Positions 10,210-19,395 of a stretch of DNA of 57,740 bases are shown one piece after another (position 1 is the stretch's first letter; the number at the start of each line of letters is the position of its first letter). The notes under the pieces were generated by a model. That model did not search any database. It saw nothing but the letters and a program-made list of their open reading frames with translations, and had not been told where the DNA came from. The DNA is from JBNKHG01 sp050290225 (GTDB taxonomy: Bacteria > Pseudomonadota > Gammaproteobacteria > Pseudomonadales > Cellvibrionaceae). Made by a program: the position numbers and the translations under genes. The stretch covers positions 1 through 57,740 of the forward strand of contig JBNKHG010000060.1 of the NCBI GenBank assembly GCA_050290225.1, given 5' to 3'.

Positions 10210-11747
10210 AAATTCGTTCTCAAGTGGGCATGGTGCTGAACCTCGACAAGTGTATCGGTTGTCACACCTGCTCTATTACCTGTAAAAACGTATGGACTTC
10301 CCGCGAGGGCATGGAGTACGCCTGGTTCAACAATGTCGAAACCAAACCCGGTATCGGCTACCCGAAGGAATGGGAAAACCAGGACAAGTGGAAAGGCGGC
10401 TGGGTGCGCAACAGCGACGGTTCCATCAATCCACGCATCGGGGGCAAGTTCCGTGTCCTGGCGAACATTTTCGCCAACCCGGACCTGCCGGAAATCGACG
10501 ACTACTACGAGCCCTTCGATTTTGATTACCAGCACTTGCATACGGCGCCGGAATCCAAGCACCAGCCCACCGCCCGACCGCGCTCGCTGGTGAGCGGCCA
10601 GCGTATGCAAAAAATCGAATGGGGTCCCAACTGGGAGGAGATTCTCGGTACCGAGTTCGAAAAGCGCAGCAAGGACAAAAACTTCGACAACGTCCAGAAA
10701 GAGATTTACGGCGAGTTCGAAAACACCTTTATGATGTACCTGCCGCGCCTGTGCGAACACTGCCTGAACCCTGCTTGTGCGGCGTCTTGCCCGAGCGGCG
10801 CCATCTACAAGCGCGAGGAAGACGGTATCGTACTGATCGATCAGGAGAAGTGCCGCGGCTGGCGCATGTGCGTGTCCGGCTGTCCCTACAAGAAGATCTA
10901 CTTCAATTGGAAGTCCGGCAAATCCGAGAAGTGCATCTTCTGTTACCCGCGGATCGAATCCGGCATGCCCACCGTGTGTTCGGAAACCTGTGTCGGCCGC
11001 ATCCGCTATTTGGGTGTGCTGCTCTACGATGCCGACAAGATCCAGGAGGTGGCAAGCACGCCGAATGAAAAAGATCTCTACGAAAAGCAGTTGGAGATCT
11101 TCCTCGATCCCAACGACCCCGCAGTGATTGAGCAGGCCCGCAAGGACGGTGTACCACAGTCGGTGATAGACGCCGCACAGCAGTCGCCGGTGTACAAGCT
11201 GGCCATGGACTGGAAACTGGCGCTGCCCCTGCACCCGGAGTATCGCACCCTGCCCATGGTCTGGTACGTACCCCCGCTATCACCCATTCAGCATGCCGCC
11301 GAGGCCGGACATGTTGGCATGAACGGTGTAATTCCGGATGTGGAGTCCCTGCGCATCCCGGTCAAGTATCTGGCCAACCTGCTCACTGCCGGGGATGAAC
11401 AGCCGGTGCTGCTGGCACTGAAACGTCTGCTCGCCATGCGCGCTTATAAACGCGCCCAGAATGTGCTCGGCGAGGACGACCTGGAAGTGCTTTACGATGT
11501 GGGCCTGAGCAAGCAACAGGCAGAAGACATGTACCGCTATCTCGCCATCGCGAACTATGAAGACCGTTATGTCATTCCCTCCGCCCACCGCGAGGAAGCC
11601 ATGAGCGAGGCCTTCGCCGAACGCGGCGGTTGCGGTTTCAGTTTCGGCAACGGTTGTTCTACGGGCGAAAGCGATATCAATATGTTCGGCGCCAGGAAAA
11701 CCACCCGTCGCGACATTATCGACACTGTTCAGGTGTGGGAGGAGTAA
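10206..11747 (+). CDS. narH: Respiratory nitrate reductase beta subunit NarH
   Basis: 513 residues. Iron-sulfur electron-transfer subunit between NarI and NarG. Cysteine groups, in order: CIGCHTCSITC near residues 16-26, then CEHCLNPACAASC, CRGWRMCVSGC and a late group (CIFC...CSETC). The tryptophan in CRGWRMC replaces a cysteine, which is the hallmark of the [3Fe-4S] cluster FS4 of NarH. ATG 10206 follows a GGGAGAG ribosome site. The stop overlaps the ribosome site of narJ, so the genes are tightly coupled. Confidence 0.96.
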   Translation: MKIRSQVGMVLNLDKCIGCHTCSITCKNVWTSREGMEYAWFNNVETKPGIGYPKEWENQDKWKGGWVRNSDGSINPRIGGKFRVLANIFANPDLPEIDDYYEPFDFDYQHLHTAPESKHQPTARPRSLVSGQRMQKIEWGPNWEEILGTEFEKRSKDKNFDNVQKEIYGEFENTFMMYLPRLCEHCLNPACAASCPSGAIYKREEDGIVLIDQEKCRGWRMCVSGCPYKKIYFNWKSGKSEKCIFCYPRIESGMPTVCSETCVGRIRYLGVLLYDADKIQEVASTPNEKDLYEKQLEIFLDPNDPAVIEQARKDGVPQSVIDAAQQSPVYKLAMDWKLALPLHPEYRTLPMVWYVPPLSPIQHAAEAGHVGMNGVIPDVESLRIPVKYLANLLTAGDEQPVLLALKRLLAMRAYKRAQNVLGEDDLEVLYDVGLSKQQAEDMYRYLAIANYEDRYVIPSAHREEAMSEAFAERGGCGFSFGNGCSTGESDINMFGARKTTRRDIIDTVQVWEE

Positions 11748-11749
11748 GC

Positions 11750-12526
11750 GTGGATATATTGAAAGTCATTTCACGACTGATGGATTACCCGTCGGCCGAA
11801 CTGCAACCGCACCTGGCGGAGCTGGATGCCGTCATCGCCGGGGCTCGGGAAATCTCCCCGAGTATGCGCGCGCACCTGCAGGTCCTGTTACAGGAGATCT
11901 ACAGCGGCGATCTGTTGGACGCCCAGGAAACCTACACCGGGCTTTTCGACCGCGGCCGATCGCTGTCACTGCTGCTGTTCGAGCATGTGCATGGCGAATC
12001 CCGCGACCGCGGTCAGGCCATGGTGGACCTGATGGACCAATACCAGGACGCGGGCTTGCAGCTCTCGGCCCACGAACTGCCGGACTTTATCCCCCTGTAC
12101 CTGGAATTCCTGGCCCTGCGCCAGGACCTGGAAGCCCGGGAGGGACTGGCGGACATCAGCCATATCCTCGGGATGCTATCGGCGCGCCTGCGCGAGCGGG
12201 ATTCCACTTACGCGTGCCTGTTCGACGCCCTGTTGATGATCAGCGGCTCCCGGGTCAATGTCGAGGCATTACAGGCGGTGGCAGCGAATGAGGAGCGGGA
12301 CGACTCCCCTGAGGCGCTGGATAAAATCTGGGAAGAGGAAGCCGTCACTTTCGGTGCCGGCGATGCTCACAAAGCCTGCCCGGGTTCGAGGCCGGCCAAT
12401 GCACCGGACGCCGCCGTAATCGCGGCCGCCAATACCCAGTTGCATACCCAGTTGCATACCCAACCGCATACGACCAGTGCACCATTGCATTGGGTCGGTG
12501 AAAACTCCGCGACAACAGTCGCCTAA
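11750..12526 (+). CDS. narJ: Nitrate reductase assembly chaperone NarJ
   Basis: 258 residues from GTG 11750, which has GGAGGA just upstream overlapping the narH stop. NarJ family (TorD/DmsD-like, all-helical): it holds NarGH apo-protein and assists molybdenum-cofactor insertion and membrane docking. Typical segments are MDYPSAELQPHL near the N-terminus, LLLFEHVHGESRDRGQAMVDL in the middle and ELPDFIPLYLEFLA. The C-terminal tail is low-complexity and contains TQLHTQLHTQPH, encoded by three tandem 12-bp units (12434-12469). Such tails vary freely in NarJ. In-frame sequence extends upstream inside narH but is not part of the gene. Confidence 0.93.
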   Translation: MDILKVISRLMDYPSAELQPHLAELDAVIAGAREISPSMRAHLQVLLQEIYSGDLLDAQETYTGLFDRGRSLSLLLFEHVHGESRDRGQAMVDLMDQYQDAGLQLSAHELPDFIPLYLEFLALRQDLEAREGLADISHILGMLSARLRERDSTYACLFDALLMISGSRVNVEALQAVAANEERDDSPEALDKIWEEEAVTFGAGDAHKACPGSRPANAPDAAVIAAANTQLHTQLHTQPHTTSAPLHWVGENSATTVA

Positions 12527-12545
12527 CAGTCAAATGGGGTGAACG

Positions 12546-13238
12546 ATGAATTACACTAACACCATGCTGTTTGGGATCTATCCCTACCTCGCCTTACTGA
12601 TCTGCGTGGTCGGTAGCTGGATCCGTCTCGATCGCGAGCAGTACACCTGGAAGGCCAGTTCCAGCCAGATGCTCAGCAGCAAAGGCATGCGCCTGGCAAG
12701 CAACCTCTTCCATGTCGGCGTATTGTTTATCCTCGCCGGCCACTTTGTCGGCCTGCTAATGCCCGAGGCGATTTACCATCACTTTATCAGCACTGCAAAC
12801 AAGCAGTTGCTGGCCATGATTTCCGGTGGCGTCTTCGGCGTGCTCTGCTTTATCGGCCTTAGCCTGCTGATTTACCGCCGCCTCACGGATCCGCGGGTTA
12901 AAGCCAGCACGGCAAAATCCGATCTGGTGGTATTGTTTATGCTCTATGCGCAGCTGATCCTGGGTCTATCCACCATTGTCGCCTCCACTCACCACCTGGA
13001 CGGTTCGGTGATGGTGATGCTCGCCAACTGGGCCCAGAGTCTCGTCACCCTGCAACCGCTGCAGGCTGCTGAATCCATCGCTGGCGTGGGTCTGGTGTAC
13101 AAGCTACACGTGTTCCTTGGGGTGAGCCTGTTTGTGGTCTTTCCTTTCACCCGCCTGGTGCATATTGCCAGCGGTATTGCCGCGCCCTTCAAGTACCTGG
13201 GACGCAACTACCAGATTGTGCGACAAAAAGGTTTTTAA
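12546..13238 (+). CDS. narI: Respiratory nitrate reductase gamma subunit NarI (cytochrome b)
   Basis: 230 residues with five predicted membrane helices. It anchors NarGH and oxidises quinol through two b-type hemes. The histidines in SNLFHVGVLFILAGHFVG (helix 2) and in the C-terminal helix (YKLHVFLGVSLFVVFPFTRLVHI) fit the heme ligands of the family. ATG 12546 follows GGGG at 12536-12540. It is the last structural gene of the nitrate reductase; a hairpin lies just downstream. Confidence 0.95.
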   Translation: MNYTNTMLFGIYPYLALLICVVGSWIRLDREQYTWKASSSQMLSSKGMRLASNLFHVGVLFILAGHFVGLLMPEAIYHHFISTANKQLLAMISGGVFGVLCFIGLSLLIYRRLTDPRVKASTAKSDLVVLFMLYAQLILGLSTIVASTHHLDGSVMVMLANWAQSLVTLQPLQAAESIAGVGLVYKLHVFLGVSLFVVFPFTRLVHIASGIAAPFKYLGRNYQIVRQKGF

Positions 13239-13250
13239 TCGCCTGTCACT

Positions 13251-13290
13251 GTCATAGCGATATTCCGCGATATCGGATTATCGCTATGAC
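13251..13290. repeat. Strong stem-loop between narI and the PpiC gene
   Basis: A perfect 12-bp inverted repeat GTCATAGCGATA (13251-13262) pairs with 13279-13290 around a 16-base loop that itself contains TCCG/CGGA and CGATATCG. It has no run of T on the coding strand, so it is not a standard terminator. RNA stabilisation or processing at the narI 3' end is possible. Confidence 0.7.
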
Positions 13291-13346
13291 AAAAAAACCG
13301 TTGTAAACGAATAAAACCGCTAACGCGCACAGGAGAAAAGGCCATT

Positions 13347-14138
13347 ATGTCCTGCCCCATTTCCACCCCCAATGAGGAAAAACATCCGGATATTCCCACC
13401 ATCACCATTAATGACACTGAAATTACCCCAGAGATGATCTCCCGGGAAATCCAGTACCACCCTGCCGCCACGGCGGAAGCCGCCATGGATGCGGCCATTG
13501 AGGCGCTGTTGGTAAAGCAGGCCTTGATACAGCGCGCCCATACCCTCGGCCTGGACACCGAATTGAAAAAGGGCGAGATCCATGCGCAGGACCACGAGTC
13601 GGAGGACGAGGCCCTGACCCGGCTACTGATCGAACGGGAGGTGCACACCCCAAGGGCCAGTGAAGAGGACTGCAGACGCTACTTCGAGGCCAACCGCGAG
13701 AAATTCACATCCGGCCAACTTATTGAAGCCAGCCACATTCTGCTTGCCGGCAACCCCCGGGACCTGGAACAACGCCAACAGGCGAAAGAAAGTGCAGAAC
13801 AGTTGATTGCACGACTGCAGGAAAATCCACATCAGTTTGCGGCACTCGCCAGCGAACACTCCGCCTGCCCTTCCAGGAAAGTGGGTGGTAGCCTCGGTCA
13901 AATCAGCAAAGGCCAGACAACACCGGAATTCGAACGCCAGGTGCTGTCTCTGGAGCTCGGACTCTGTTCGACACCGGTGGAAAGTCGGTACGGCTACCAT
14001 GTGGTAAGGGTCGACAGAAAAATTGAAGGCATGCCCCTCGAATTGAAACACGTTATCAATGATATCGCCGCCTACCTCAATGAAGCCAGCCTGCGACGGG
14101 CCATCAGTCAATATATTCAACTGTTGTTGAGTGATTGA
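13347..14138 (+). CDS. PpiC-type (parvulin) peptidyl-prolyl isomerase of the nar operon
   Basis: 263 residues, no signal peptide. An N-terminal helical SurA/NifM-like region (about 20-110) precedes one parvulin domain (about 125-225: ASHILLAGNP, AALASEHSACPSRKVGGSLG, ...YGYHVVRVDRK). ATG 13347 follows AGGAGA. A cytoplasmic parvulin directly after narI is also found in the Pseudomonas nar operon, so it probably helps fold a nitrate reductase component. It resembles NifM in layout, but its place after narI argues for a Nar role. It ends the nar gene group. Confidence 0.88.
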   Translation: MSCPISTPNEEKHPDIPTITINDTEITPEMISREIQYHPAATAEAAMDAAIEALLVKQALIQRAHTLGLDTELKKGEIHAQDHESEDEALTRLLIEREVHTPRASEEDCRRYFEANREKFTSGQLIEASHILLAGNPRDLEQRQQAKESAEQLIARLQENPHQFAALASEHSACPSRKVGGSLGQISKGQTTPEFERQVLSLELGLCSTPVESRYGYHVVRVDRKIEGMPLELKHVINDIAAYLNEASLRRAISQYIQLLLSD

Positions 14139-14396
14139 GATATTGAAGGCTATCGGGGGATTTCACCTTCGAATATCACCGGACAAATACCTCCCGCATC
14201 GTAACGCGCCCTAGCATTGCAGTGCCGGCACTTTTGCAGCTACAGGAAACCTCCGCCACACAACCAGTCAACTAATCGCACAATAGCCCTCCTCTCGCCC
14301 GGCACACGGAAGTCCCGGGCATTCGGTTCGCTTAACCCTTCGAGCATTGCCACTATGCATGCTAGAATCAACCAGCGATCAAAACCTGGAGGCCCG

Positions 14397-15086
14397 GTGG
14401 AATTTCCCAACGAATTTCAGAACCAGTGTATTGCATTGGTACAAAAGCTGCTTGATATCAAAGCAGCACGTTTTCTGATTACCGATCCCCATATGCACAA
14501 AAAGGGTTTTGTGGGCCTGAATGTGGAAAGCAAGATGGAGGAAGAGTATCACCAGGGATTGGAACAGCTGGACCCTATGCACCCTTCAAACTTTGAAAAA
14601 TCCGACGAGACCGTAATCAGTAGCAATACGGTCATGCCACACAAGAACTGGTTGAAAACCATCTTTTACCAGGACTTTATCAAGCCCCATGGCTACGTCC
14701 ATGTGGCGGACACTTTCTTCCGCAACCACGGCAAGATTATCGCGATTCTCACCGTGCTGCGGGATGAATCCATGCCGGAATTCAATACCGAGGAACTGGA
14801 TACACTGCGCAAGATCCAGCCGTTTCTGGAGTACTCGCTCAATAGCATCTACCGCCCCGCGCGAATGTCAGAGCGGGAGTATGTACGCGAAACCTATGAT
14901 CTGACCAATCGCGAACTGGATGTTTTGGAGTACGCCCTTACCGGCGCCGATAACAAAACCATGGTCAGGCATTTGGATATGAGCCTGCCGACACTGCGCA
15001 CCCACCTCCAACATATTTACAAGAAGGTGGATGTACATTCGACCAGCGAATTGATCGCAAAAATTTTGCGGGAACTGACGCACTGA
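14397..15086 (+). CDS. LuxR-family transcriptional regulator
   Basis: 229 residues from GTG 14397, chosen because TGGAGG lies four bases upstream; the open frame runs further upstream but without ribosome sites. About residues 10-155 form a possible GAF/PAS-like sensing region with no motif I can name. The C-terminal LuxR helix-turn-helix is clear (LTNRELDVLEYALTGADNKTM, then LPTLRTHLQHIYKKV). No receiver domain is present, so it is not a response regulator. It converges with the transporter/aminotransferase genes on the opposite strand and may regulate them; this is inferred from position only. Confidence 0.8.
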   Translation: MEFPNEFQNQCIALVQKLLDIKAARFLITDPHMHKKGFVGLNVESKMEEEYHQGLEQLDPMHPSNFEKSDETVISSNTVMPHKNWLKTIFYQDFIKPHGYVHVADTFFRNHGKIIAILTVLRDESMPEFNTEELDTLRKIQPFLEYSLNSIYRPARMSEREYVRETYDLTNRELDVLEYALTGADNKTMVRHLDMSLPTLRTHLQHIYKKVDVHSTSELIAKILRELTH

Positions 15087-15117
15087 TTGACGGCAAACGA
15101 CCGGCGGGTCGCTCGGC

Positions 15118-16323
15118 TTAAGCCAGGGAGTTGATACCGGTTGTCAGATCCCTGCGGGCTTGTGCCCTAAGCCCCGGCACCCACAGGATAGCCGACACGA
15201 TAAACAATCCGATGGCAATGCTGTTAATCAGGTCATAACCACCAACCCCCAGTAACAGCGCAGCGATAGCAGGCCCTACCGCGTAACCGATCATCTGCAG
15301 GGCGACGCCGATGGAAACCACTCTGCCTTTGGCATCGAAGTTGGCCAGTGCCGCCATCAGGTAAGGCATGCTCAGGTTCCAGAGAAAATTGAAAATACAA
15401 ACGCCGGCGGTATAGAGCATTGCCGTGGGCGTATCCAGCAACAAGGCAATACCAAAAGCACCCCCGACTATACCCACCATAAGAGGTAACAGGCGGCCGA
15501 AACGCACCTCAAAAATAACGGCTTTCATCGCCCCGGCTATTCCCAGAAACTGTGACACAGTCAGGGCATTGGCGACGTTCTGCTCACTGATACCGGCTTC
15601 GACACCCACCAGGAACATATATACCCAAACGATACCAATCGCCAGGTTATAGAGCAAAACCCCGGACAACGCCAATAGCTTGGTGGACAAGGGGTAAGCA
15701 TCACCGCGGCTGACCACTTCCTCGTGCGCTTGATGGGAACAGGGCAAGTGGCCGAGAAAGAAAAATCCGCAGGCGCAAAATAGTCCGAAGAAAATTAATA
15801 CGCCTTCAACCCCTACCAGACGAAACGCTGTCGGCATCGCCAATAATCCAAGCGCGCCATAAGTAAGCACCCCCGCAACAATATACCCCATATTGCGCTC
15901 TGCCCTTTCCGTCAGCCCCATCATGGTAAAGGTAATGGCAATCACACCGCCGGAGCCGAGGCCGGTAAAAAAACGTATGGCCATTAACGAAGCAGCGTCG
16001 GTTAATAATACCGATAAAAAATTTCCCAGGGCAGAGATACCCAGGAGGGCGCCACACAACAAGCGCCAGTTTACCCGCCCCATGATGAAATTCACGGCGA
16101 TGGCCATGGTGGCCAAGCCAAACATTTCGGCCGATGCAATCAGGCCCGCCTGTTCCTCGGAAAACTGCATATACTCCACCAGACCCTGCACATAAGCGGG
16201 CTGCAGAATAAACATACAGGGTCCGATCACCGCCAGTACCACAACGGCGAGGATGGACTTGACCGTATTGACATCGATCAGGGTACCGCGGGACCCCCAA
16301 TAACCGGAGACTGAGTCAGACAT
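15118..16323 (-). CDS. MFS transporter, substrate unknown
   Basis: 401 residues with about 12 membrane helices, inner membrane. Major facilitator superfamily: RFFTGLGSGGVIAITFTMMG in the first half and repeated glycine-rich helices. ATG 16321-16323 follows GAGAGGAAA on its strand. It lies downstream of the aldehyde dehydrogenase and aminotransferase genes but is separated from them by a terminator, so it probably has its own promoter in the 60-base gap or is read through. By context it may import the amine or amino acid degraded by its neighbours; the family also contains exporters. Confidence 0.8.
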   Translation of the reverse strand: MSDSVSGYWGSRGTLIDVNTVKSILAVVVLAVIGPCMFILQPAYVQGLVEYMQFSEEQAGLIASAEMFGLATMAIAVNFIMGRVNWRLLCGALLGISALGNFLSVLLTDAASLMAIRFFTGLGSGGVIAITFTMMGLTERAERNMGYIVAGVLTYGALGLLAMPTAFRLVGVEGVLIFFGLFCACGFFFLGHLPCSHQAHEEVVSRGDAYPLSTKLLALSGVLLYNLAIGIVWVYMFLVGVEAGISEQNVANALTVSQFLGIAGAMKAVIFEVRFGRLLPLMVGIVGGAFGIALLLDTPTAMLYTAGVCIFNFLWNLSMPYLMAALANFDAKGRVVSIGVALQMIGYAVGPAIAALLLGVGGYDLINSIAIGLFIVSAILWVPGLRAQARRDLTTGINSLA

Positions 16324-16383
16324 GGATTTCCTCTCTGAGTATGCGATTTATTATAGTTTTCTAATTCGGGTTAGCGTTAGTAT

Positions 16384-16425
16384 AAAAAAAAGCCACTTCC
16401 GCGGCGGCGGAAGTGGCTTTTTTTT
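16384..16425. terminator. Bidirectional intrinsic terminator after the aminotransferase gene
   Basis: An 11-bp stem AGCCACTTCCG / CGGAAGTGGCT (16391-16401 and 16408-16418) with a 6-base loop is flanked by seven A and eight T. On the minus strand it directly follows the aminotransferase stop. Confidence 0.92.
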
Positions 16426-17764
16426 ACCGATCGACTTCGCTAAAGGCCTTATCCAATGCCTGTGCCAGCTGATCGCAGTGCTGCTGCTGATACACCAGTG
16501 GCGGCGACAGTATTATCTTGGTGCCCACAGGCCGTACCAATACGCCCTCGGCGCGTGCAACTGCGGCCACCTGATTGGCAAAGCCGCTTTCGGGGTTGAT
16601 AGGTTCTCGGGTCTGCTTGTCGGTCACAAGATCAATGGCGATCATCAAACCCTTGCCGCGAACCTCTCCCACTGAGCTGAACTTGTCCACCAGGGATTGG
16701 AGCTGATTGAGCAGGTATTCCCCCTGCACCTTGGCGTTCTCCGGCAGGTTTTCTTTTTCGACGATATCCAGTGCTGCCAGTCCGGCGGCGCAGGCTACCG
16801 GGTGGCCGGAATAGGTGTAGCCGGTCATGATCACACCGTCAAAGTCAGCGTTGGCGTCCCAGGCCTGCTCCATACGCTCGTTGATCATCACGGCACCCAG
16901 GGGGATATACCCGGCGGAGATGCCTTTTGCCAGGCACATCATATCCGGTGCCACTCCCCAACCGCGGCTACCAAACATGCTACCGGAGCGACCAAAGCCG
17001 GTAACCACTTCGTCGGCAATCAGGAGTACCCCGTACTTGTCACAGACTTCACGCACTTTTGGCCAGTAGCTTGCCGGTGGCACGATCACACCGCCGGCCC
17101 CCATCACCGGCTCGGCGATAAAGGCGGCCACCGTATCCGGCATCTGGTGTTCGATCTCGCGCGCCAGTTGATCGGCACAATACTGGGCCAGCTGCTCAGG
17201 GTCTTCGCAATTCCAGGGGTTGCGGTAGCGCCAGGGGGCATCCACATGGATGGTACCGTTCAGCAGCGGTTCGTAGTTGCGGCGGAAAACATTGAGTCCG
17301 TTGACGGAAGCGCCGCCGAAGTGCACGCCATGGTAAGCGTTTTTCAGGGAAATAAACTTCTTGCGACCCGCCTCGCCGTTAAGAATATGATACTGGCGAG
17401 CCAGCTTCAGTGCGGTCTCCACGGAATCCGAACCACCGGATGTAAAGAATGCACGTTTCATATTCTCCTGCTGAGTCATGCCCACCAGTCTGGCGGCCAT
17501 TTCGGTGGCTCGGGGGTGGGAAATGCCATCGAACAACTGGAAATATTCCAGCTCGTCCAGCTGTTTCATAATCGCCTGTTTCATTTCCGGACGATTATGG
17601 CCGACGTTGACGCACCACAAACCGGCAACGCCATCGAGCAGTTCCTGGCCTTTATCATCTTTGATGTAGACGCCGTCACCGCTGACGATATGTATCGGCT
17701 CACGCTGCTTCATTTCATTGGGGTGCAGCATCGGATGCCAAAAATCCTTGGAATATTCTGTCAT
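16424..17764 (-). CDS. Class III PLP-dependent aminotransferase (omega-amino acid or putrescine:pyruvate type)
   Basis: 446 residues. Class III aminotransferase: D251 in IADEVVTGFGRSG binds the pyridine nitrogen of PLP, K280 in CLAKGISAGYIPLG forms the Schiff base, and SGGSDSVETALKLAR binds phosphate. The LWCVNVGHNRPE and FFTSGGSDS segments resemble the pyruvate-dependent group acting on putrescine, beta-alanine or taurine. It is cytoplasmic. The start ATG is 45 bases after the aldehyde dehydrogenase stop, so transamination followed by aldehyde oxidation in one operon is likely. The exact amine substrate cannot be read from the sequence. Confidence 0.87.
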   Translation of the reverse strand: MTEYSKDFWHPMLHPNEMKQREPIHIVSGDGVYIKDDKGQELLDGVAGLWCVNVGHNRPEMKQAIMKQLDELEYFQLFDGISHPRATEMAARLVGMTQQENMKRAFFTSGGSDSVETALKLARQYHILNGEAGRKKFISLKNAYHGVHFGGASVNGLNVFRRNYEPLLNGTIHVDAPWRYRNPWNCEDPEQLAQYCADQLAREIEHQMPDTVAAFIAEPVMGAGGVIVPPASYWPKVREVCDKYGVLLIADEVVTGFGRSGSMFGSRGWGVAPDMMCLAKGISAGYIPLGAVMINERMEQAWDANADFDGVIMTGYTYSGHPVACAAGLAALDIVEKENLPENAKVQGEYLLNQLQSLVDKFSSVGEVRGKGLMIAIDLVTDKQTREPINPESGFANQVAAVARAEGVLVRPVGTKIILSPPLVYQQQHCDQLAQALDKAFSEVDR

Positions 17765-17809
17765 GGTATTTCTCCGCTTTTTTATATCCGGGACTAAATT
17801 CGAAAGTGC

Positions 17810-19216
17810 TTATTTGGGAATATGCATGGACTGGGTGGTGGTGTACTCCTCCAGGCCTTCAATGCCAAATTCCACGCCGATTCCGGAACTCTTTACGCCA
17901 CCAAAAGGCACATGGGGTAATACCTGGCCGTGACCATTAATCCAAACGCTGCCACTTTCAATCTGCGCGGCGACGGTTTTGGCCTGCTCGATATCCGTGG
18001 ACCACACCGACCCGCCCAAGCCATACTCAGAGGCGTTGGCCCGCTCGATCACTTCGTCAATATCCGCGTATTTGATAATCGGCAGTGCCGGTCCAAACTG
18101 CTCCTCATCCACCAGGCGCATGCCATCGATCACATCCGCCACCAGGGTCAGGGGGTAGAAAAACCCCTTGCCCGCCAGCGGTTCACCACCACAGAGCACG
18201 CGGCCGCCGCGGGAGCGGGCATCCTCCACCAGTTCGGCCACCAGATTGAACTGTTTCTTGTTCTGTAGTGGGCCAAAGACATTGTTTTCATCCAGACCGT
18301 TACCCATCGGCATTTGTGTGGCAATGTCGGTCAGGGCGGCACAGACTTCCTCGTATTTCGACTCGTGCACATAGAGACGCTTGAGCGCCGCGCAGGTCTG
18401 GCCGCCATTGATAAAGGCCCCCCAGAATATGCCCTCGGCCATTTCGGCAACATTGGCATCGGGCAATACAATACCGGCGTCGTTACCGCCCAATTCCAGG
18501 GTCAAGCGCTTCAAGCCGTCGGCAGCGTTGGCCATCACCTTGCGTCCTACCGGCGAAGAACCGGTAAACACCACTTTGTCGATACCCGGATGGCCGGGCA
18601 GCTTGTGACCCACATCGCCAGTGATCACATTAAGAACCCCGGCGGGCAGGGCTTCATTTAAAATTTCCACCAACCGCAAAGTACTGAGCGGTGTGTTGGA
18701 CGCGGGCTTGACGACCACGGTGCAACCGGTCCGAATCGCCGGCGCCAAATGCCAGATGGCAATCATCAGCGGCCAGTTCCAGGGTGTTATTGAGGCCACC
18801 ACGCCCACCGGTTTGCGCAGTAACAGGGCCTGGCGCTCATCGCTGTCTTCCAGCGTTTTGACCGGCAGTGACATGCCGGCGGTGGCACGCAACCAGCCGA
18901 TACAGCCTTGAATCTCAAATTCGGCACCCAACCCTTTTAACGGTTTGCCCTGTTCCTGGGTCAGTAGCCGGGCCAACTCTTCGGCATTGGCTTCTACAAA
19001 GTCAGCCATGGCATTGAGTGCATCGATGCGCGTCTGATCGCTGGTTTTCGACCAGGTTTTAAAGGCTTTTTGGGCCGCAGCCACTGCCATTTCCAACTGT
19101 TCCTCGGTACATTCGGGACAGGTACCCAGCAACTCTTCGGTAGCCGGGTTGATCACATCGATATGCTGCTCTGCATCGACTTTGCGGCCACCGATAATGG
19201 CCTCGTAATTGTTCAT
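17810..19216 (-). CDS. NAD(P)-dependent aldehyde dehydrogenase
   Basis: 468 residues, cytoplasmic. ALDH superfamily with the full catalytic set: N147 in TPWNWP, E241 in TLELGGND, C275 in GGQTCAALK, and the NAD-binding FTGSSPVGR. Length is slightly shorter than the usual 480-500. It heads an operon with the aminotransferase. The pair would convert an amine to its aldehyde and then to the acid, as in putrescine to gamma-aminobutyrate or related routes. Upstream are four ACGAT motifs at near-helical spacing that may be an operator. Confidence 0.88.
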   Translation of the reverse strand: MNNYEAIIGGRKVDAEQHIDVINPATEELLGTCPECTEEQLEMAVAAAQKAFKTWSKTSDQTRIDALNAMADFVEANAEELARLLTQEQGKPLKGLGAEFEIQGCIGWLRATAGMSLPVKTLEDSDERQALLLRKPVGVVASITPWNWPLMIAIWHLAPAIRTGCTVVVKPASNTPLSTLRLVEILNEALPAGVLNVITGDVGHKLPGHPGIDKVVFTGSSPVGRKVMANAADGLKRLTLELGGNDAGIVLPDANVAEMAEGIFWGAFINGGQTCAALKRLYVHESKYEEVCAALTDIATQMPMGNGLDENNVFGPLQNKKQFNLVAELVEDARSRGGRVLCGGEPLAGKGFFYPLTLVADVIDGMRLVDEEQFGPALPIIKYADIDEVIERANASEYGLGGSVWSTDIEQAKTVAAQIESGSVWINGHGQVLPHVPFGGVKSSGIGVEFGIEGLEEYTTTQSMHIPK

Positions 19217-19262
19217 TTATTTACACCTGCTCAGCGGTTTTAAATTGCGGAATACGGTTTCC

Positions 19263-19324
19263 ACGATGAAATACGCTTCCCACGATAGAGTGCCCAGTAA
19301 CGATTTTATATCGTCTAAAACGAT
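19263..19324 (-). promoter_or_regulatory. Cluster of four ACGAT motifs upstream of the aldehyde dehydrogenase gene
   Basis: ACGAT occurs at 19263, 19282, 19300 and 19320, steps of 19, 18 and 20 bases. The even spacing suggests tandem binding of a regulator, possibly the LuxR-type protein nearby. No known consensus is recognised. Confidence 0.3.
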
Positions 19325-19348
19325 TAACTCCTCCGGCTGAATGACCAC

Positions 19349-19380
19349 AAAAAACCCCGGCCATAACCGGGGGTTTTTTT
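19349..19380. terminator. Intrinsic terminator after the TonB receptor gene
   Basis: AACCCCGG pairs with CCGGGG around CCATAA, flanked by a run of A on the left and seven T on the right. On the minus strand it lies 16 bases beyond the TonB receptor stop; it can work in both directions. Confidence 0.85.
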
Positions 19381-19395
19381 GTGTTACAGCCAGAC

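Noticed and set aside
13347..14138. Assignment of the parvulin gene as NifM
   Set aside because: The domain layout is similar and nif regulators are in the window, but the gene directly follows narI, 24 kb from nifLA. The same arrangement is known in Pseudomonas nar operons.
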